This document shows, one piece after another, positions 8,132 to 16,538 of a DNA stretch of 64,000 nt (positions within the stretch are counted from its first letter, which is position 1; each line of letters starts with the position of its first letter). The translations under genes were made by a program, and so were the position numbers. The notes under the pieces are model-generated. The model worked only from the letters and a program-made list of their open reading frames with translations, made no database searches and was not told the origin of the DNA. The stretch comes from JAKACA01 sp050010115 (GTDB lineage: Bacteria > Actinomycetota > Acidimicrobiia > Acidimicrobiales > Bog-793), in contig JBEKLQ010000009.1 of NCBI GenBank assembly GCA_050010115.1, positions 1-64,000 on the forward strand, written 5' to 3'.

Positions 8132-8830
8132 TTGACATCGATACTTGCCCATCGCGGCTCGGTCGAGGCCGCTCCCGAGAATTCGCTCGATGCCGTTCGC
8201 GCGGCCGCCGCGCTGGGCGCTGACGGGGTCGAGCTGGACGTCCGGCGTACTGCCGACGGCTGTGTCGTGCTCCACCACGACCTCGAGGCGAGTGGGCTCG
8301 GCCCGGTGTCGGGCCTTCGGCGGAGCGATCTTCCGCCGCAGGTCCCGACGCTCGATGATGCGCTGGCGCTGTGCGCGAGCCTCGGCCTCGATGTAAACGT
8401 GGAAGTGAAAAGCGAGCTCGCCGGCCCGCATCACGATCCGGCGGAGCTGTGTGCGCGGGCGTCGGCGGCACTGTGCGCGCAGGCACAGGAGCACAGCCGC
8501 ATCGTCATATCGTCGTTCTCCATCGCCGCCTTGGCGGCGGTCCGGGAGTCGGCGGACGGCCTGGCACTTGCCTGGCTGCTGTGGCACGACTCCACTGAGC
8601 CCGCGCCCTGGTCACAGGGGGTCCTCGGGACTCTCGGGCTGGAGGGAGTGCACCCCTACGACACGGTGGTCGATGCTGCCTACTTGCGGCGGGCGCACAA
8701 TGACGGGTTGGCGGTTCGCGTCTGGCCGGTGAGCGATCCGGACCGGATCGCGCAGCTCGGCGAACTTGGGGTCGACGCCGTCATCACCAATGACGTGCCC
8801 GCTGCCTTGAAAGCGCTCGGCCGTGCGTGA
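8132..8830 (+). CDS. Glycerophosphodiester phosphodiesterase (UgpQ/GDPD family)
   Basis: About 232 residues of a TIM-barrel GDPD that hydrolyses glycerophosphodiesters to glycerol-3-phosphate and an alcohol. The signature HRGS...APENS near the N-terminus, the metal-binding VELDVRRT with the catalytic HHD, and a later NVEVK are all visible; the C-terminal strand VDAVITNDVP is also typical. TTG 8132 is chosen because AGGAGG (8115-8120) precedes it and it puts the conserved core six residues from the start; an upstream ATG at 8078 would add a tail unlike the family. No signal peptide, so it is probably cytosolic. It stands alone between whiB and a repeat tract. Confidence 0.83.
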   Translation: MTSILAHRGSVEAAPENSLDAVRAAAALGADGVELDVRRTADGCVVLHHDLEASGLGPVSGLRRSDLPPQVPTLDDALALCASLGLDVNVEVKSELAGPHHDPAELCARASAALCAQAQEHSRIVISSFSIAALAAVRESADGLALAWLLWHDSTEPAPWSQGVLGTLGLEGVHPYDTVVDAAYLRRAHNDGLAVRVWPVSDPDRIAQLGELGVDAVITNDVPAALKALGRA

Positions 8831-8910
8831 GGCCGGGTCGGGCTGGCCGGCCACGTCGCGACTCTCTGCCCGCCATGGGACACATGTGTTCCCGATCGAC
8901 CCGAGAGTCA

Positions 8911-8990
8911 CCCCGCGACCGCCCGCGACCGCCCGCGACCGCCCGCGACCGCCCGCGACCGCCCGCGACCGCCAGCGACCGCCCGCAACC
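8911..8990. repeat. Eight-copy 10-bp tandem repeat
   Basis: Eight consecutive decamers of the form GCCCGCGACC, five of them identical and three with single changes (first, seventh and eighth). The tract is non-coding, between the glycerophosphodiesterase gene and the etfBA promoter. The 10-base period is one helical turn, so any bound protein would contact one DNA face. It may also simply be slippage-prone sequence. Confidence 0.9.
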
Positions 8991-9042
8991 GGTCGCCAGC
9001 AGCAAGGCAAAGAGCCAGGCAGCGGCTTCAAGCTGGCCTCAG

Positions 9043-9055
9043 TTGGTCAGACCAA
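9043..9055. promoter_or_regulatory. GntR/FadR-type operator upstream of etfB
   Basis: TTGGTCAGACCAA is a perfect inverted repeat (6-bp arms around a single A) located 25 bases before the etfB start. TGGTC-N-GACCA is the classic operator form of the FadR/PdhR branch of GntR regulators. The position, overlapping the likely core promoter, suggests repression of etfBA by a fatty-acid or organic-acid-responsive regulator encoded elsewhere. Confidence 0.55.
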
Positions 9056-9079
9056 CCCGTATTCGGGAACAATCAAGGG

Positions 9080-9865
9080 ATGAACGTCGCCGTCTGTGTG
9101 AAGCAGATACCGGATCAGGCCGAGTCCATGGCACTCGACCCGAACACGCACACCCTTGTCCGTGAGGGCAAGCTCATCCTTGACGACTCCGATTCCTACG
9201 GAGTCGAAATGGCGCTCCAGCTGGTCGAGGCCGGGGGCGGTGGAGACGTCGTCCTCGTGTCGATGGCCCCGAACAACGAGACCAGCGGACTGCGAACCGC
9301 GCTGGCCATGGGCGCTGCCGGTGCCATCCTGGTGAGCGATCCGGCTCTCGCCGGTTCGGACGCGCTCGGCACCGCCAAGGTGCTGGCAGCGGCGATCCGG
9401 ACGGCAGACCCGCAGCCCGAGCTCGTGCTGACCGCCACCGAGTCGACGGACGGGTACACGGGCACCACTCCGGTCCAGCTCGCCGAGCTCCTCGGCTGGC
9501 CGTCGGTGACGTTCGCGAAGCACGTGGAAGTCGGCGACGGCATCGTTAAGGTCCGGCGCCAGACCGAGGCGGGCTATGACGAGGTGACCTGCCCTCTGCC
9601 GGCGGTCGTCAGTGTCACTGCAGGGGTGGTCGAGCCCCGGTACCCGTCGTTCAAGGGGATCATGGCCGCTCGGTCGAAGCCGGTCACGGAGCTGACGGTG
9701 AGCGCTCTCGGCCTCGAGGCGTCGCAGGTCGGTGCCGCCGGAGCGCGCCAGCAAGTCGTGTCGGTCCAAGCCGCTGAAGCGCGCGCTGGCGGCGAGATCG
9801 TGGTGGACGAAGGCGACGCGCACGAGCGCGTGGTCGCGTTCCTCGAGCAGATCAAAGTTCTCTAG
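9080..9865 (+). CDS. etfB: Electron transfer flavoprotein, beta subunit
   Basis: A 261-residue EtfB/FixA protein. It opens with the family strand MNVAVCVKQIPD, has the AMP/nucleotide-binding stretch VLVSMAPNNETSGLR and LAMGAAGAILVSD, and the LELxxx-like lysine/arginine recognition region near residue 190 (FKGIMAARSKP). Together with EtfA it carries electrons from acyl-CoA dehydrogenases to the ETF:quinone oxidoreductase. It is followed 8 bases later by etfA, with which it forms an operon. A FadR-type operator and a decamer repeat lie upstream. Length is normal and the identification is secure. Confidence 0.95.
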   Translation: MNVAVCVKQIPDQAESMALDPNTHTLVREGKLILDDSDSYGVEMALQLVEAGGGGDVVLVSMAPNNETSGLRTALAMGAAGAILVSDPALAGSDALGTAKVLAAAIRTADPQPELVLTATESTDGYTGTTPVQLAELLGWPSVTFAKHVEVGDGIVKVRRQTEAGYDEVTCPLPAVVSVTAGVVEPRYPSFKGIMAARSKPVTELTVSALGLEASQVGAAGARQQVVSVQAAEARAGGEIVVDEGDAHERVVAFLEQIKVL

Positions 9866-9873
9866 GAGGAGAC

Positions 9874-10863
9874 GTGGACCGCATCTGGGTACTGGCCGAG
9901 CAAAGTGACGGGAGCCCGCTCGGCATCGTTCTTGAGCTCCTCACCGCAGCACGCTCGCTGGTCGGTGACGGCGGGCACGTCGAGGCGTTCACGTGGGGCA
10001 GTGGTGGCGCAGGCGCCGCCGGTGTGCTCGGCGAGTACGGGGCGACGAGGGTCTACGACGCCGGCGACATTGGCGACTCGCTGCCTGGTCCGCGTGTGGC
10101 GGCAGCCATCGCGACCCAGATCGAGGCGGACCCCTCGGCGACGCCGGAGGCTGTCTTCGTGGGGACGACCTATGACGGCCGCGACATCGCCGGTCGCTTG
10201 TCGGCACGCCTGGACCGCCCCGTCCTCACCAACATCATCGGGCTCGAGTCCGACGCCGGCACCCTGATCAGCGAGCACGGCATCTTCGGCGGCAGCCAGG
10301 TGCTGAAGGCCCGCTTCACCGGCGAGGGCCCGGGCATCTTCGTGGTGCGAGCCAAGTCGTTCGCTGCCGAGCCGGCCGCCGGCGCAGGGGCCGCGCCTGA
10401 GGTCGTCCCCGTCGAGCTGCCCGAGACCGGAGCGACCGACGGCGCCAAGATCACCAGCCGCCATGCGGAGGCACAGAGCGGCCCGAAGCTCGACGACGCG
10501 CCGGTCGTGGTCTCCGGTGGGCGAGGCCTCGGCGCAGCGGAGAGCTACGCCATGATCGAAGAGCTGGCGAAGTTGTTGAAGGGGGCCGCTGGTGCGTCGC
10601 GGGCGATCGTGGACGCCGGTTGGGTGCCCTATTCGCACCAAGTGGGCCAGACAGGCAAGACGGTCAAGCCCACCGTGTACATCGCCTGCGGCATCTCCGG
10701 TGCCACCCAGCACATGGTCGGGATGAAAGGCTCCAAGAACATCATCGCCGTCAACAAGGATCAGGACGCCCCGATCTTCTCGATCGCAGATCTCGGCGTC
10801 GTCGGCGACGTCCACAAGGTGTTGCCGAAACTGATCGACGCGATCAAGGCCCGTCAGGGGTAA
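9874..10863 (+). CDS. etfA: Electron transfer flavoprotein, alpha subunit
   Basis: A 329-residue EtfA/FixB protein starting at GTG 9874 behind an AGGAGGAG ribosome site. The C-terminal FAD-binding domain is fully recognisable: VSGGRGLGAAESY, DAGWVPYSHQVGQTGK with the arginine-replacing context, YIACGISGATQHMVGM and AVNKDQDAPIFSIADLG. The N-terminal domain interacts with EtfB. FAD sits between the subunits. Absence of an adjacent FixC/FixX pair argues for the ordinary beta-oxidation ETF rather than a nitrogen-fixation type. It closes the two-gene operon; 217 bases without a recognisable gene follow, containing only a GGCCGCG/CGCGGCC hairpin near 10950. Confidence 0.95.
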   Translation: MDRIWVLAEQSDGSPLGIVLELLTAARSLVGDGGHVEAFTWGSGGAGAAGVLGEYGATRVYDAGDIGDSLPGPRVAAAIATQIEADPSATPEAVFVGTTYDGRDIAGRLSARLDRPVLTNIIGLESDAGTLISEHGIFGGSQVLKARFTGEGPGIFVVRAKSFAAEPAAGAGAAPEVVPVELPETGATDGAKITSRHAEAQSGPKLDDAPVVVSGGRGLGAAESYAMIEELAKLLKGAAGASRAIVDAGWVPYSHQVGQTGKTVKPTVYIACGISGATQHMVGMKGSKNIIAVNKDQDAPIFSIADLGVVGDVHKVLPKLIDAIKARQG

Positions 10864-11080
10864 GCCTCACCGGTGCCGCTTGCGCCGGCGGCGCCGCCCG
10901 GGGTCCGCCGGTGGCGCGGGACGCACGGCTTGGACATCGGACGCAAGGCCGCGACCGCGGCCGTCGTCAGTACTGAGATGATGCCGGCAGACCTACTGCG
11001 CCCAATGAGTCGGCGACCCGTTCACATGGGTAGGGTTCGCCAGTCGTCGCGCACGGGGCGCGGCCTCTAGGGACCCGGCG

Positions 11081-12517
11081 ATGCTGTTTCCGACCACCGA
11101 CTTCGCAATCTTCTTCGGGATTGTCTTCATCCTGAATTGGTTGCTCGCGCCCTTCCCCCGTCGGTGGAAGGTCTTCATCATCGCGGCCAGCTACGTGTTC
11201 TACGCGTGGTGGGACTGGCGGTTCATCTTCCTGCTGGCGATCTCGACGGTCACGACGATCGCCGGCGGACGGCTCGTGCACCGGTCGGTGTCCGAACGCG
11301 CCCGCCGATTCTGGCTCGTCGCGACCTTGACCGCGGAGCTCGGTCTGCTGGCGTGGTTCAAGTACTACGGCTTCGTCTACCAGAACGTGGACAGTGCTCT
11401 TCACCGGCTGGGCCTGGCCTCGCTCAGCGCGCCGATGACGGTCACCTTGCCCGTCGGCATCTCGTTCTTCACGTTCATGGGCCTGTCGTACGTGTTCGAC
11501 ATCTACCGGCGCCGTCTCGAACCATCGCCGTGGCTCGATGTGGCGGTGTTCGTCTGCTTCTTCCCCCACCTCGTCGCCGGTCCGATCGTGCGCGGGTCCG
11601 ACTTGCTCCCGCAGATCACGAGCTCGAGCCGGCGAAACCCACGCCACATCGACCTCCCTCGTGCCGCCTACCTGATCTTCGGAGGACTGTTCAAGAAGGT
11701 CGTGCTGTCGAGCTACATCTCCTCGGCGATCGTCGACACGGTATTCGCCAACCCGGGCCTGCATTCTGCTCCCGAAGTGCTGTTCGCCGTCTGGGGCTAC
11801 GCAGTGCAGATCTACTGCGACTTCAGCGGATACACCGACATCGCCATCGGGTGCGCGCTGCTGCTGGGTTTCCGGTTCCCGGAGAACTTCAACTCTCCGT
11901 ACACCGCCAGGTCGCTGCAGGACTTCTGGCGGCGCTGGCACATGACGCTCTCGTTCTGGTTGCGCGACTACGTCTACATCCCGCTCGGCGGCAACCAGGG
12001 CAGCTCCAAGTGGACGATGTACCGGAACATCATGATCACGATGCTGCTCGGCGGCCTGTGGCACGGCGCCGGCTGGACATTCGTCGCCTGGGGGGCGCTG
12101 CACGGCGCCGGCCAGTGCACCGGTCACTGGCGCCGCGGGCGCCGGGTCGCCCGCGGCCTTCCCGCTCAAAGCGATGGGCGCCTCGCCGTGGCGTGGCAAC
12201 GGTTCGCCACCTTCCAGTACGTCTGCCTTGGCTGGGTCTTCTTCCGCGCGACGTCGTTCTCGAACGCCTTCGCCGTACTCGGCCGGCTGACCTCGGGCTG
12301 GGCCCTCCCGTCGCCACTCGTGACGTTCCCGGTGCTCCTGACGATCCTCGTCGGGATCGGGACCCAGTACGTGCCCCAGGGCGTCTCTGCTCGGGCTCAG
12401 GACGTCTTCGGCCGTCTGCGCCCGGCGTTGCAGGGGATCACGCTGGCGGGGATCCTGCTCGTGATCACGACGATGGGCCCTCCCGGTGTCGCGCCGTTCA
12501 TCTACTTCAGGTTCTGA
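11081..12517 (+). CDS. MBOAT-family membrane O-acyltransferase (AlgI-like)
   Basis: A 478-residue polytopic membrane protein of the membrane-bound O-acyltransferase family. The hallmark segments are present: DFSGYTDIAIG, FWRRWHMTLSFWLRDYVYIPLGG and GGLWHGAGWTFVAWG, with the catalytic His at about residue 328. AlgI-type enzymes move acetyl groups across the membrane onto a partner that decorates extracellular polysaccharide or cell-wall glycan. The next gene, 28 bases downstream, encodes a membrane-anchored SGNH hydrolase-like protein, the usual partner class. Target polymer is unknown; the large glycan locus downstream is a plausible consumer. Confidence 0.9.
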   Translation: MLFPTTDFAIFFGIVFILNWLLAPFPRRWKVFIIAASYVFYAWWDWRFIFLLAISTVTTIAGGRLVHRSVSERARRFWLVATLTAELGLLAWFKYYGFVYQNVDSALHRLGLASLSAPMTVTLPVGISFFTFMGLSYVFDIYRRRLEPSPWLDVAVFVCFFPHLVAGPIVRGSDLLPQITSSSRRNPRHIDLPRAAYLIFGGLFKKVVLSSYISSAIVDTVFANPGLHSAPEVLFAVWGYAVQIYCDFSGYTDIAIGCALLLGFRFPENFNSPYTARSLQDFWRRWHMTLSFWLRDYVYIPLGGNQGSSKWTMYRNIMITMLLGGLWHGAGWTFVAWGALHGAGQCTGHWRRGRRVARGLPAQSDGRLAVAWQRFATFQYVCLGWVFFRATSFSNAFAVLGRLTSGWALPSPLVTFPVLLTILVGIGTQYVPQGVSARAQDVFGRLRPALQGITLAGILLVITTMGPPGVAPFIYFRF

Positions 12518-12545
12518 TGGATGATGTACGGAGTTCCTTGACGCC

Positions 12546-14078
12546 ATGAGTCCCCCTCCCTCACCTCCGCAGCCACCGGCAGACCCGCCGGCAGTGCCGC
12601 CCAAGACGCCATCGCGAGGACGCCGCGCCGGATCCGACGAGCGTGCTCGGGTTCGGGCCGAAGCACTGGCTCGCATCGACGCCCGGGTGAAAGCGCGCGC
12701 CGCTGGTTCCAACGGTCATGCGCGAGAGCACGCGGAGCTCACCAATGGAAAGGCGCAGCGGGCGGCGGCCACCAACAAGGCCGCCCGTCCGGCTGCAGGC
12801 GGCGCCTCGGCCCCTGCACCGGGTGGTCGTCCGAAGGCCGGTGGTCGTCCGAAGGCAGCTGGTCAACTAAAAGCGCTTGGCAGGCCAGAGGGCGATCGGC
12901 AGGGCGGGGAGGATCCGTCGCTCACGAGCCCGGTGGGCGCCCTCACCGCGACTCGAGAACGGAGCGACGCCACCGAGCCCAAGCCGAGCCGGACCCGACG
13001 AGAGCCGGGTATCGCAGGTGGCGATCGCCGGCTCATCCAGTGGAGCGGTCACTACGCCTCGGCTGGGCGCATCATCGGCGTCACCGTGCTGTGCTTCTCG
13101 CTGTGGACACTGCTCGACGCCAACCAGCTCCTCCACGAGGCGTCCATCTCGTCTCCCGGCGTTCGACGCACGGCGGCGATGACCGTGCTCAGGCCGGTCG
13201 CGGCGGTCGCGAACCTGCTGCACTTCTCCGGCCTCGTGAACTGGGGCGACTCCGAGCTCGGTCACACCACAGGTCCAGGAGGGAACCAGAACCTGCCGCA
13301 ACCTGTGACCGGTATCCCGACGGCACAGCCGCCGAACCACTTGATGAACGGTACGAACCCGCTTCCCCACGGCTGGCACAAGGGAATCTCGGAGATCGTG
13401 CCGCCTCCCCCCACGATCCCGGTGATCCCCCAGCCAACGCCGCGCGACCGCTTGACCATCCTCGACATCGGGGACTCGATCGGGGAGGATCTGGGTTTCG
13501 GGCTCGGTGACATCTTCACCGGTGACCCGTACGTGAACATCCGCCAGGAAGGAGTCGAGAGCACGGGGCTCTCAGATCCCTCGTACTACGACTGGCCGGG
13601 GCACCTCCAGCAGTATCTCGAGAAGTACCACCCGGGCGCCGTCGTCATCATGATGGGCGCGAACGACGACACGGACATCGAAGGCGCGACGCCCGGTTCG
13701 CCGGCCTGGGTCAAGCTGTACACACCGCGCGTGGCGACCCTCATGGAGCAGTGCCTGGCGGCCCGTGCCCGCGTCATCTGGGTCGGCCTGCCACCGATGG
13801 GTGGCGGGAACATCACGAACGCCTTCGTCAAGCAGGTGAATTCCATCTACATGGCCCAGACTCGGCTTCACCCGGGCGTCACGTTCGTGCCGTCGTGGAA
13901 CCTCCTCGCCGGCCCGCACGGCAAGTTCACGGAGTACCTGAAGATCCATGGCGCCGAAGTCCAGATCCGCACATCGGACGGCGTGCACCTCGACCCGGCC
14001 GGCTGGGATCTCCTCGCTCGCGCGCTAGTTCAACCGATGCAGCAAGCCTGGCACGTGAACCTTCACGTGCTCCCGTAG
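12546..14078 (+). CDS. Membrane-anchored SGNH/DUF459-type hydrolase, MBOAT partner
   Basis: A 510-residue protein. Residues 1-165 are Pro/Ala/Arg-rich and low complexity; a single membrane segment (about 176-196, GVTVLCFSLWTLL) anchors an extracytoplasmic domain preceded by a Pro-rich linker. The SGNH fold shows GDS with Ser311, a MGANDD block III motif and a C-terminal SDGVHLDPAGW with D478 and H481, so the catalytic triad is intact. Domain order resembles DUF459/AlgJ-AlgX proteins that complete O-acetylation with an MBOAT protein. It probably acts with the preceding gene. Its 3 prime end overlaps the convergent ppa gene by 16 bases. Confidence 0.82.
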   Translation: MSPPPSPPQPPADPPAVPPKTPSRGRRAGSDERARVRAEALARIDARVKARAAGSNGHAREHAELTNGKAQRAAATNKAARPAAGGASAPAPGGRPKAGGRPKAAGQLKALGRPEGDRQGGEDPSLTSPVGALTATRERSDATEPKPSRTRREPGIAGGDRRLIQWSGHYASAGRIIGVTVLCFSLWTLLDANQLLHEASISSPGVRRTAAMTVLRPVAAVANLLHFSGLVNWGDSELGHTTGPGGNQNLPQPVTGIPTAQPPNHLMNGTNPLPHGWHKGISEIVPPPPTIPVIPQPTPRDRLTILDIGDSIGEDLGFGLGDIFTGDPYVNIRQEGVESTGLSDPSYYDWPGHLQQYLEKYHPGAVVIMMGANDDTDIEGATPGSPAWVKLYTPRVATLMEQCLAARARVIWVGLPPMGGGNITNAFVKQVNSIYMAQTRLHPGVTFVPSWNLLAGPHGKFTEYLKIHGAEVQIRTSDGVHLDPAGWDLLARALVQPMQQAWHVNLHVLP

Positions 14079-14545
14079 CGCGCCCGGGCCAGCTCGATCT
14101 CGCGCTCTGCCTCCTCGCGGCCCACCCACGTGGCGCCCTCGACGGACTTGCCCGGTTCGAGGTCCTTGTAGACCTCGAAGAAATGCTGGATCTCGAGCCG
14201 CTCGAATTCCGGTAGGTGCCGGAGATCCTGGAGGTGCTCGTGGCGGGGGTCAGCCATCGGCACTGCGATCACCTTGTCGTCCGGGCCCTTCTCGTCGGTC
14301 ATCCGGAACATTCCGATCGTCCGGGCTCGGATCACGCAGCCGGGAAACGTCGGCTCGTCCACGAGGACCAAGGCGTCGAGCGGATCGCCATCAAGGCCGA
14401 GGGTCCCGTCGACGAAGCCGTAGTCAGCCGGATACCGGGTAGACGTGAACAGCATGCGGTCGAGGTAGATGCGACCCGACTTATGGTCCATCTCGTACTT
14501 GTTCCGCTGGCCCTTCGGGATCTCTACGACGACTTCGAATTCCAT
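14063..14545 (-). CDS. ppa: Inorganic pyrophosphatase, class I
   Basis: A 160-residue soluble family I pyrophosphatase that hydrolyses PPi to two phosphates. The N-terminal strand EFEVVVEIPKGQRNKYE, the RYPADYGFVDGT segment and the signature DGDPLDALVLVD are all present with the metal-binding aspartates, followed by KVIAVPMADPR. ATG 14545 is chosen because the family starts here and a TAnnnT hexamer sits 7 bases upstream; the longer open frame to 14638 adds an atypical Arg-rich extension. The gene is convergent with and overlaps the SGNH gene. Confidence 0.95.
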   Translation of the reverse strand: MEFEVVVEIPKGQRNKYEMDHKSGRIYLDRMLFTSTRYPADYGFVDGTLGLDGDPLDALVLVDEPTFPGCVIRARTIGMFRMTDEKGPDDKVIAVPMADPRHEHLQDLRHLPEFERLEIQHFFEVYKDLEPGKSVEGATWVGREEAEREIELARARYGST

Positions 14546-14552
14546 GGCGGCG

Positions 14553-14558
14553 ACGCTA
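14553..14558 (-). promoter_or_regulatory. -10 element of ppa (leaderless)
   Basis: TAGCGT on the minus strand, 7 bases before the ppa ATG, with no Shine-Dalgarno between. It fits the TAnnnT actinobacterial -10 and would place the RNA start at or next to the start codon. Confidence 0.5.
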
Positions 14559-14634
14559 GCCGTGGCGACCGGCCGGCGGCGGCGGGAATCAGGCCGGCGC
14601 TTCGGCACATGAGAGGAGATCCTCGTCGCGACGT

Positions 14635-15522
14635 TCACGGATCCTCACGATGCCTCGCTTCCAGCAGCACCTCCCCGAGGGTGGCCCCAAGCCCGGGCGC
14701 TGCGGCGATGAGGGTGCTCACGCCTCGGTGGCCGCGGAGGAGCCCGTCGGTTTGGTCGACCGTCCCACCGGCCTCAGTCACGATCAGCGAGCCGGCGGCG
14801 AGGTCCCACGGCGCCAGGCCTGCTTCATAGAAAGCGTCGAGGCGGCCGGCCGCCACCCAACACAGGTCGATGGCGGCGGCGCCGGCGCGGCGGATGTCGC
14901 GGACCCGGGGCAGGATAGACCCGAGCAGGCTGGCTTGGGCGGCGCGCCGGCCGCTCTGGTACGAGAAACCCGTCCCTACCAACGCCTCGCCGAGCTCCGG
15001 CCCCGGCTCGAGCACCAGGCGCACGCCGTCCCGGAACGCCCCGCCACCTAACAGCGCGCTGAACGTCTCACCCCGTATCGGGTCGTGGACGACGCCGACC
15101 ACGGTCGTTCCGTCGATGCTCGAGCGGCAGGCGATCGAGACGCCGAAGACCGGGAAGCCGTAGACGAAGTTGATCGTCCCGTCGAGTGGATCGACGACCC
15201 ACGTGAGCCCGCTCGTACCCTCGCGCGACCCGCTCTCCTCCGCCACGATGGCATCGGCGGGACGTTCGGCCAGCAGCCTCGCCACGATCAGCTGCTCGCT
15301 GGCCTGGTCCGCTTCGGTGACCAGATCGGTCCGGGTCGACTTCGAGCGCACGCTGTCGGTCACCCGTTTCGTGGGCCCGGCGGCTGAGAACCGATCAGCC
15401 AACACCTGCCCCGCTTCGAGGGCGGTCGACCTGGCAAGTTCTGCCAGGCGCCGGAGGAAGGCGGGATCTGCTAGGTCCTCCGGGTCGCCTGGTCGCCCTT
15501 CGCTCGTCGTCGATCTCGTCAT
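14635..15522 (-). CDS. Inositol monophosphatase family phosphatase
   Basis: A 295-residue metal-dependent phosphatase of the IMPase/FBPase superfamily. The metal and catalytic motifs are in order: IVAEESGSREG (Glu of the first site), VDPLDGTINFVYGFP (DPxDGT) and a C-terminal WDLAAGSLIVTEAGG. Members hydrolyse inositol-1-phosphate, histidinol phosphate (HisN), fructose-1,6-bisphosphate or PAP, so the exact substrate is uncertain. The start overlaps the holA stop by four bases, placing it in a minus-strand operon folP2-holA-phosphatase. Given a PHP-type phosphatase elsewhere in the window, a HisN role is possible but unproven. Confidence 0.85.
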   Translation of the reverse strand: MTRSTTSEGRPGDPEDLADPAFLRRLAELARSTALEAGQVLADRFSAAGPTKRVTDSVRSKSTRTDLVTEADQASEQLIVARLLAERPADAIVAEESGSREGTSGLTWVVDPLDGTINFVYGFPVFGVSIACRSSIDGTTVVGVVHDPIRGETFSALLGGGAFRDGVRLVLEPGPELGEALVGTGFSYQSGRRAAQASLLGSILPRVRDIRRAGAAAIDLCWVAAGRLDAFYEAGLAPWDLAAGSLIVTEAGGTVDQTDGLLRGHRGVSTLIAAAPGLGATLGEVLLEARHREDP

Positions 15523-16538
15523 CGGGATCGGGATCGGGCAGGCGCTGCCTGCGACCGGGCGAGCTGGGCGAGGCGTGCCACGAGCACCTCCATGACGAGG
15601 GCGTCGGGCCAGCCAAGGCGCCCCCGGAGATCGGCGTCGGCTTGAGCGAGCACTTCGATTGCACGGGCGATCCTCTCATGACCGAGCCGGCGACCCTGCT
15701 CGAGGACCTTGCGGGCCGGGAACGGTGACATCTTCAGGATGGCCGCTGCGTCCTCACCCGTCCGCACCTCAGCGCCGTCGAGCCGCAGCATCCCTCCGAA
15801 GTGGCGTTGCAGGGTCGCCATGATCTGGAGGGGGTGCCGCCCGCCGGCGTCCATCATGCGATGCAACGCGGTGATGGCCTCGGCCGTGTTGCCCCGGTCC
15901 AGCGCGTCCGTGAGATCCCATGGCGGGACGGTGCCGCTGTCGCCGAGAAACGGGGCAAGTTCGACCGCGCCGACCTTCCCGCCCTCACCGTAGGTGGACT
16001 CGAGCATGTCCAGGATCGAATGAAGCCGAGCGACGTCCTCGCCCAGATGCTCGCTCAGCAGCCTTGCCGCCTCGGCATCGAGACGTACGGGCGCCGCACG
16101 GATGCGCTGGCCCAGCCAGTCGGACCGCTGGCGCCCTTGCCCTGGCGAGGTGTCGATCACCTCGCCGTGAGATTTCACGGCCCTCGACAAGCCGACCGGC
16201 ACGCTGCGGGTGGCTCCGGCACCCGAGCTTGCCCCGCTCGTCACCAGCACGAGGATGTTGGACTCGCTCGGTTCCTTCACGTGGTCGGCGAGCTGGGCCG
16301 CTTGCGTCGCATCGAGCTTCTCAGCGCTACGCACAACCACGATTCTCCGGTCGGCGAGGAACGGCGGCGTGACGAGGGCGTCGAGCACCGGCCCAATGTC
16401 GATCGAGTCGTCACCGTCAGGGCCGTGCTCCTCGACCGGTACGAAGTCCGCCCCGCACAGCCTGTCGAGCAAACCGGTGAGGGCCTCCGACTGAAGGCTC
16501 GGGTCGTCACCCGTGATGAGGTACGAGGCCACGGTCAT
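15519..16538 (-). CDS. holA: DNA polymerase III subunit delta
   Basis: A 339-residue HolA, the clamp-loader subunit that opens the beta sliding clamp. It starts with a YLITGDDPSLQSEAL segment typical of the degenerate AAA+ N-terminal domain, continues with a lid region and ends in a helical collar domain (LQRHFGGMLRL, GWPDALVMEVLVARLAQLA). No functional Walker A exists, as expected for delta. ATG 16538 is chosen because it overlaps the folP2 stop in an ATGA junction; the open frame upstream lies inside folP2. The low primary conservation of HolA makes this a domain-level call. Confidence 0.83.
   Translation of the reverse strand: MTVASYLITGDDPSLQSEALTGLLDRLCGADFVPVEEHGPDGDDSIDIGPVLDALVTPPFLADRRIVVVRSAEKLDATQAAQLADHVKEPSESNILVLVTSGASSGAGATRSVPVGLSRAVKSHGEVIDTSPGQGRQRSDWLGQRIRAAPVRLDAEAARLLSEHLGEDVARLHSILDMLESTYGEGGKVGAVELAPFLGDSGTVPPWDLTDALDRGNTAEAITALHRMMDAGGRHPLQIMATLQRHFGGMLRLDGAEVRTGEDAAAILKMSPFPARKVLEQGRRLGHERIARAIEVLAQADADLRGRLGWPDALVMEVLVARLAQLARSQAAPARSRSR

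Noticed and set aside
8911..8990. CRISPR-like array
   Set aside because: Repeats are 10 bp without spacers.
10940..10970. Terminator after etfA
   Set aside because: GGCCGCG-AC-CGCGGCC can fold but the 2-base loop is too tight and no T-run follows.
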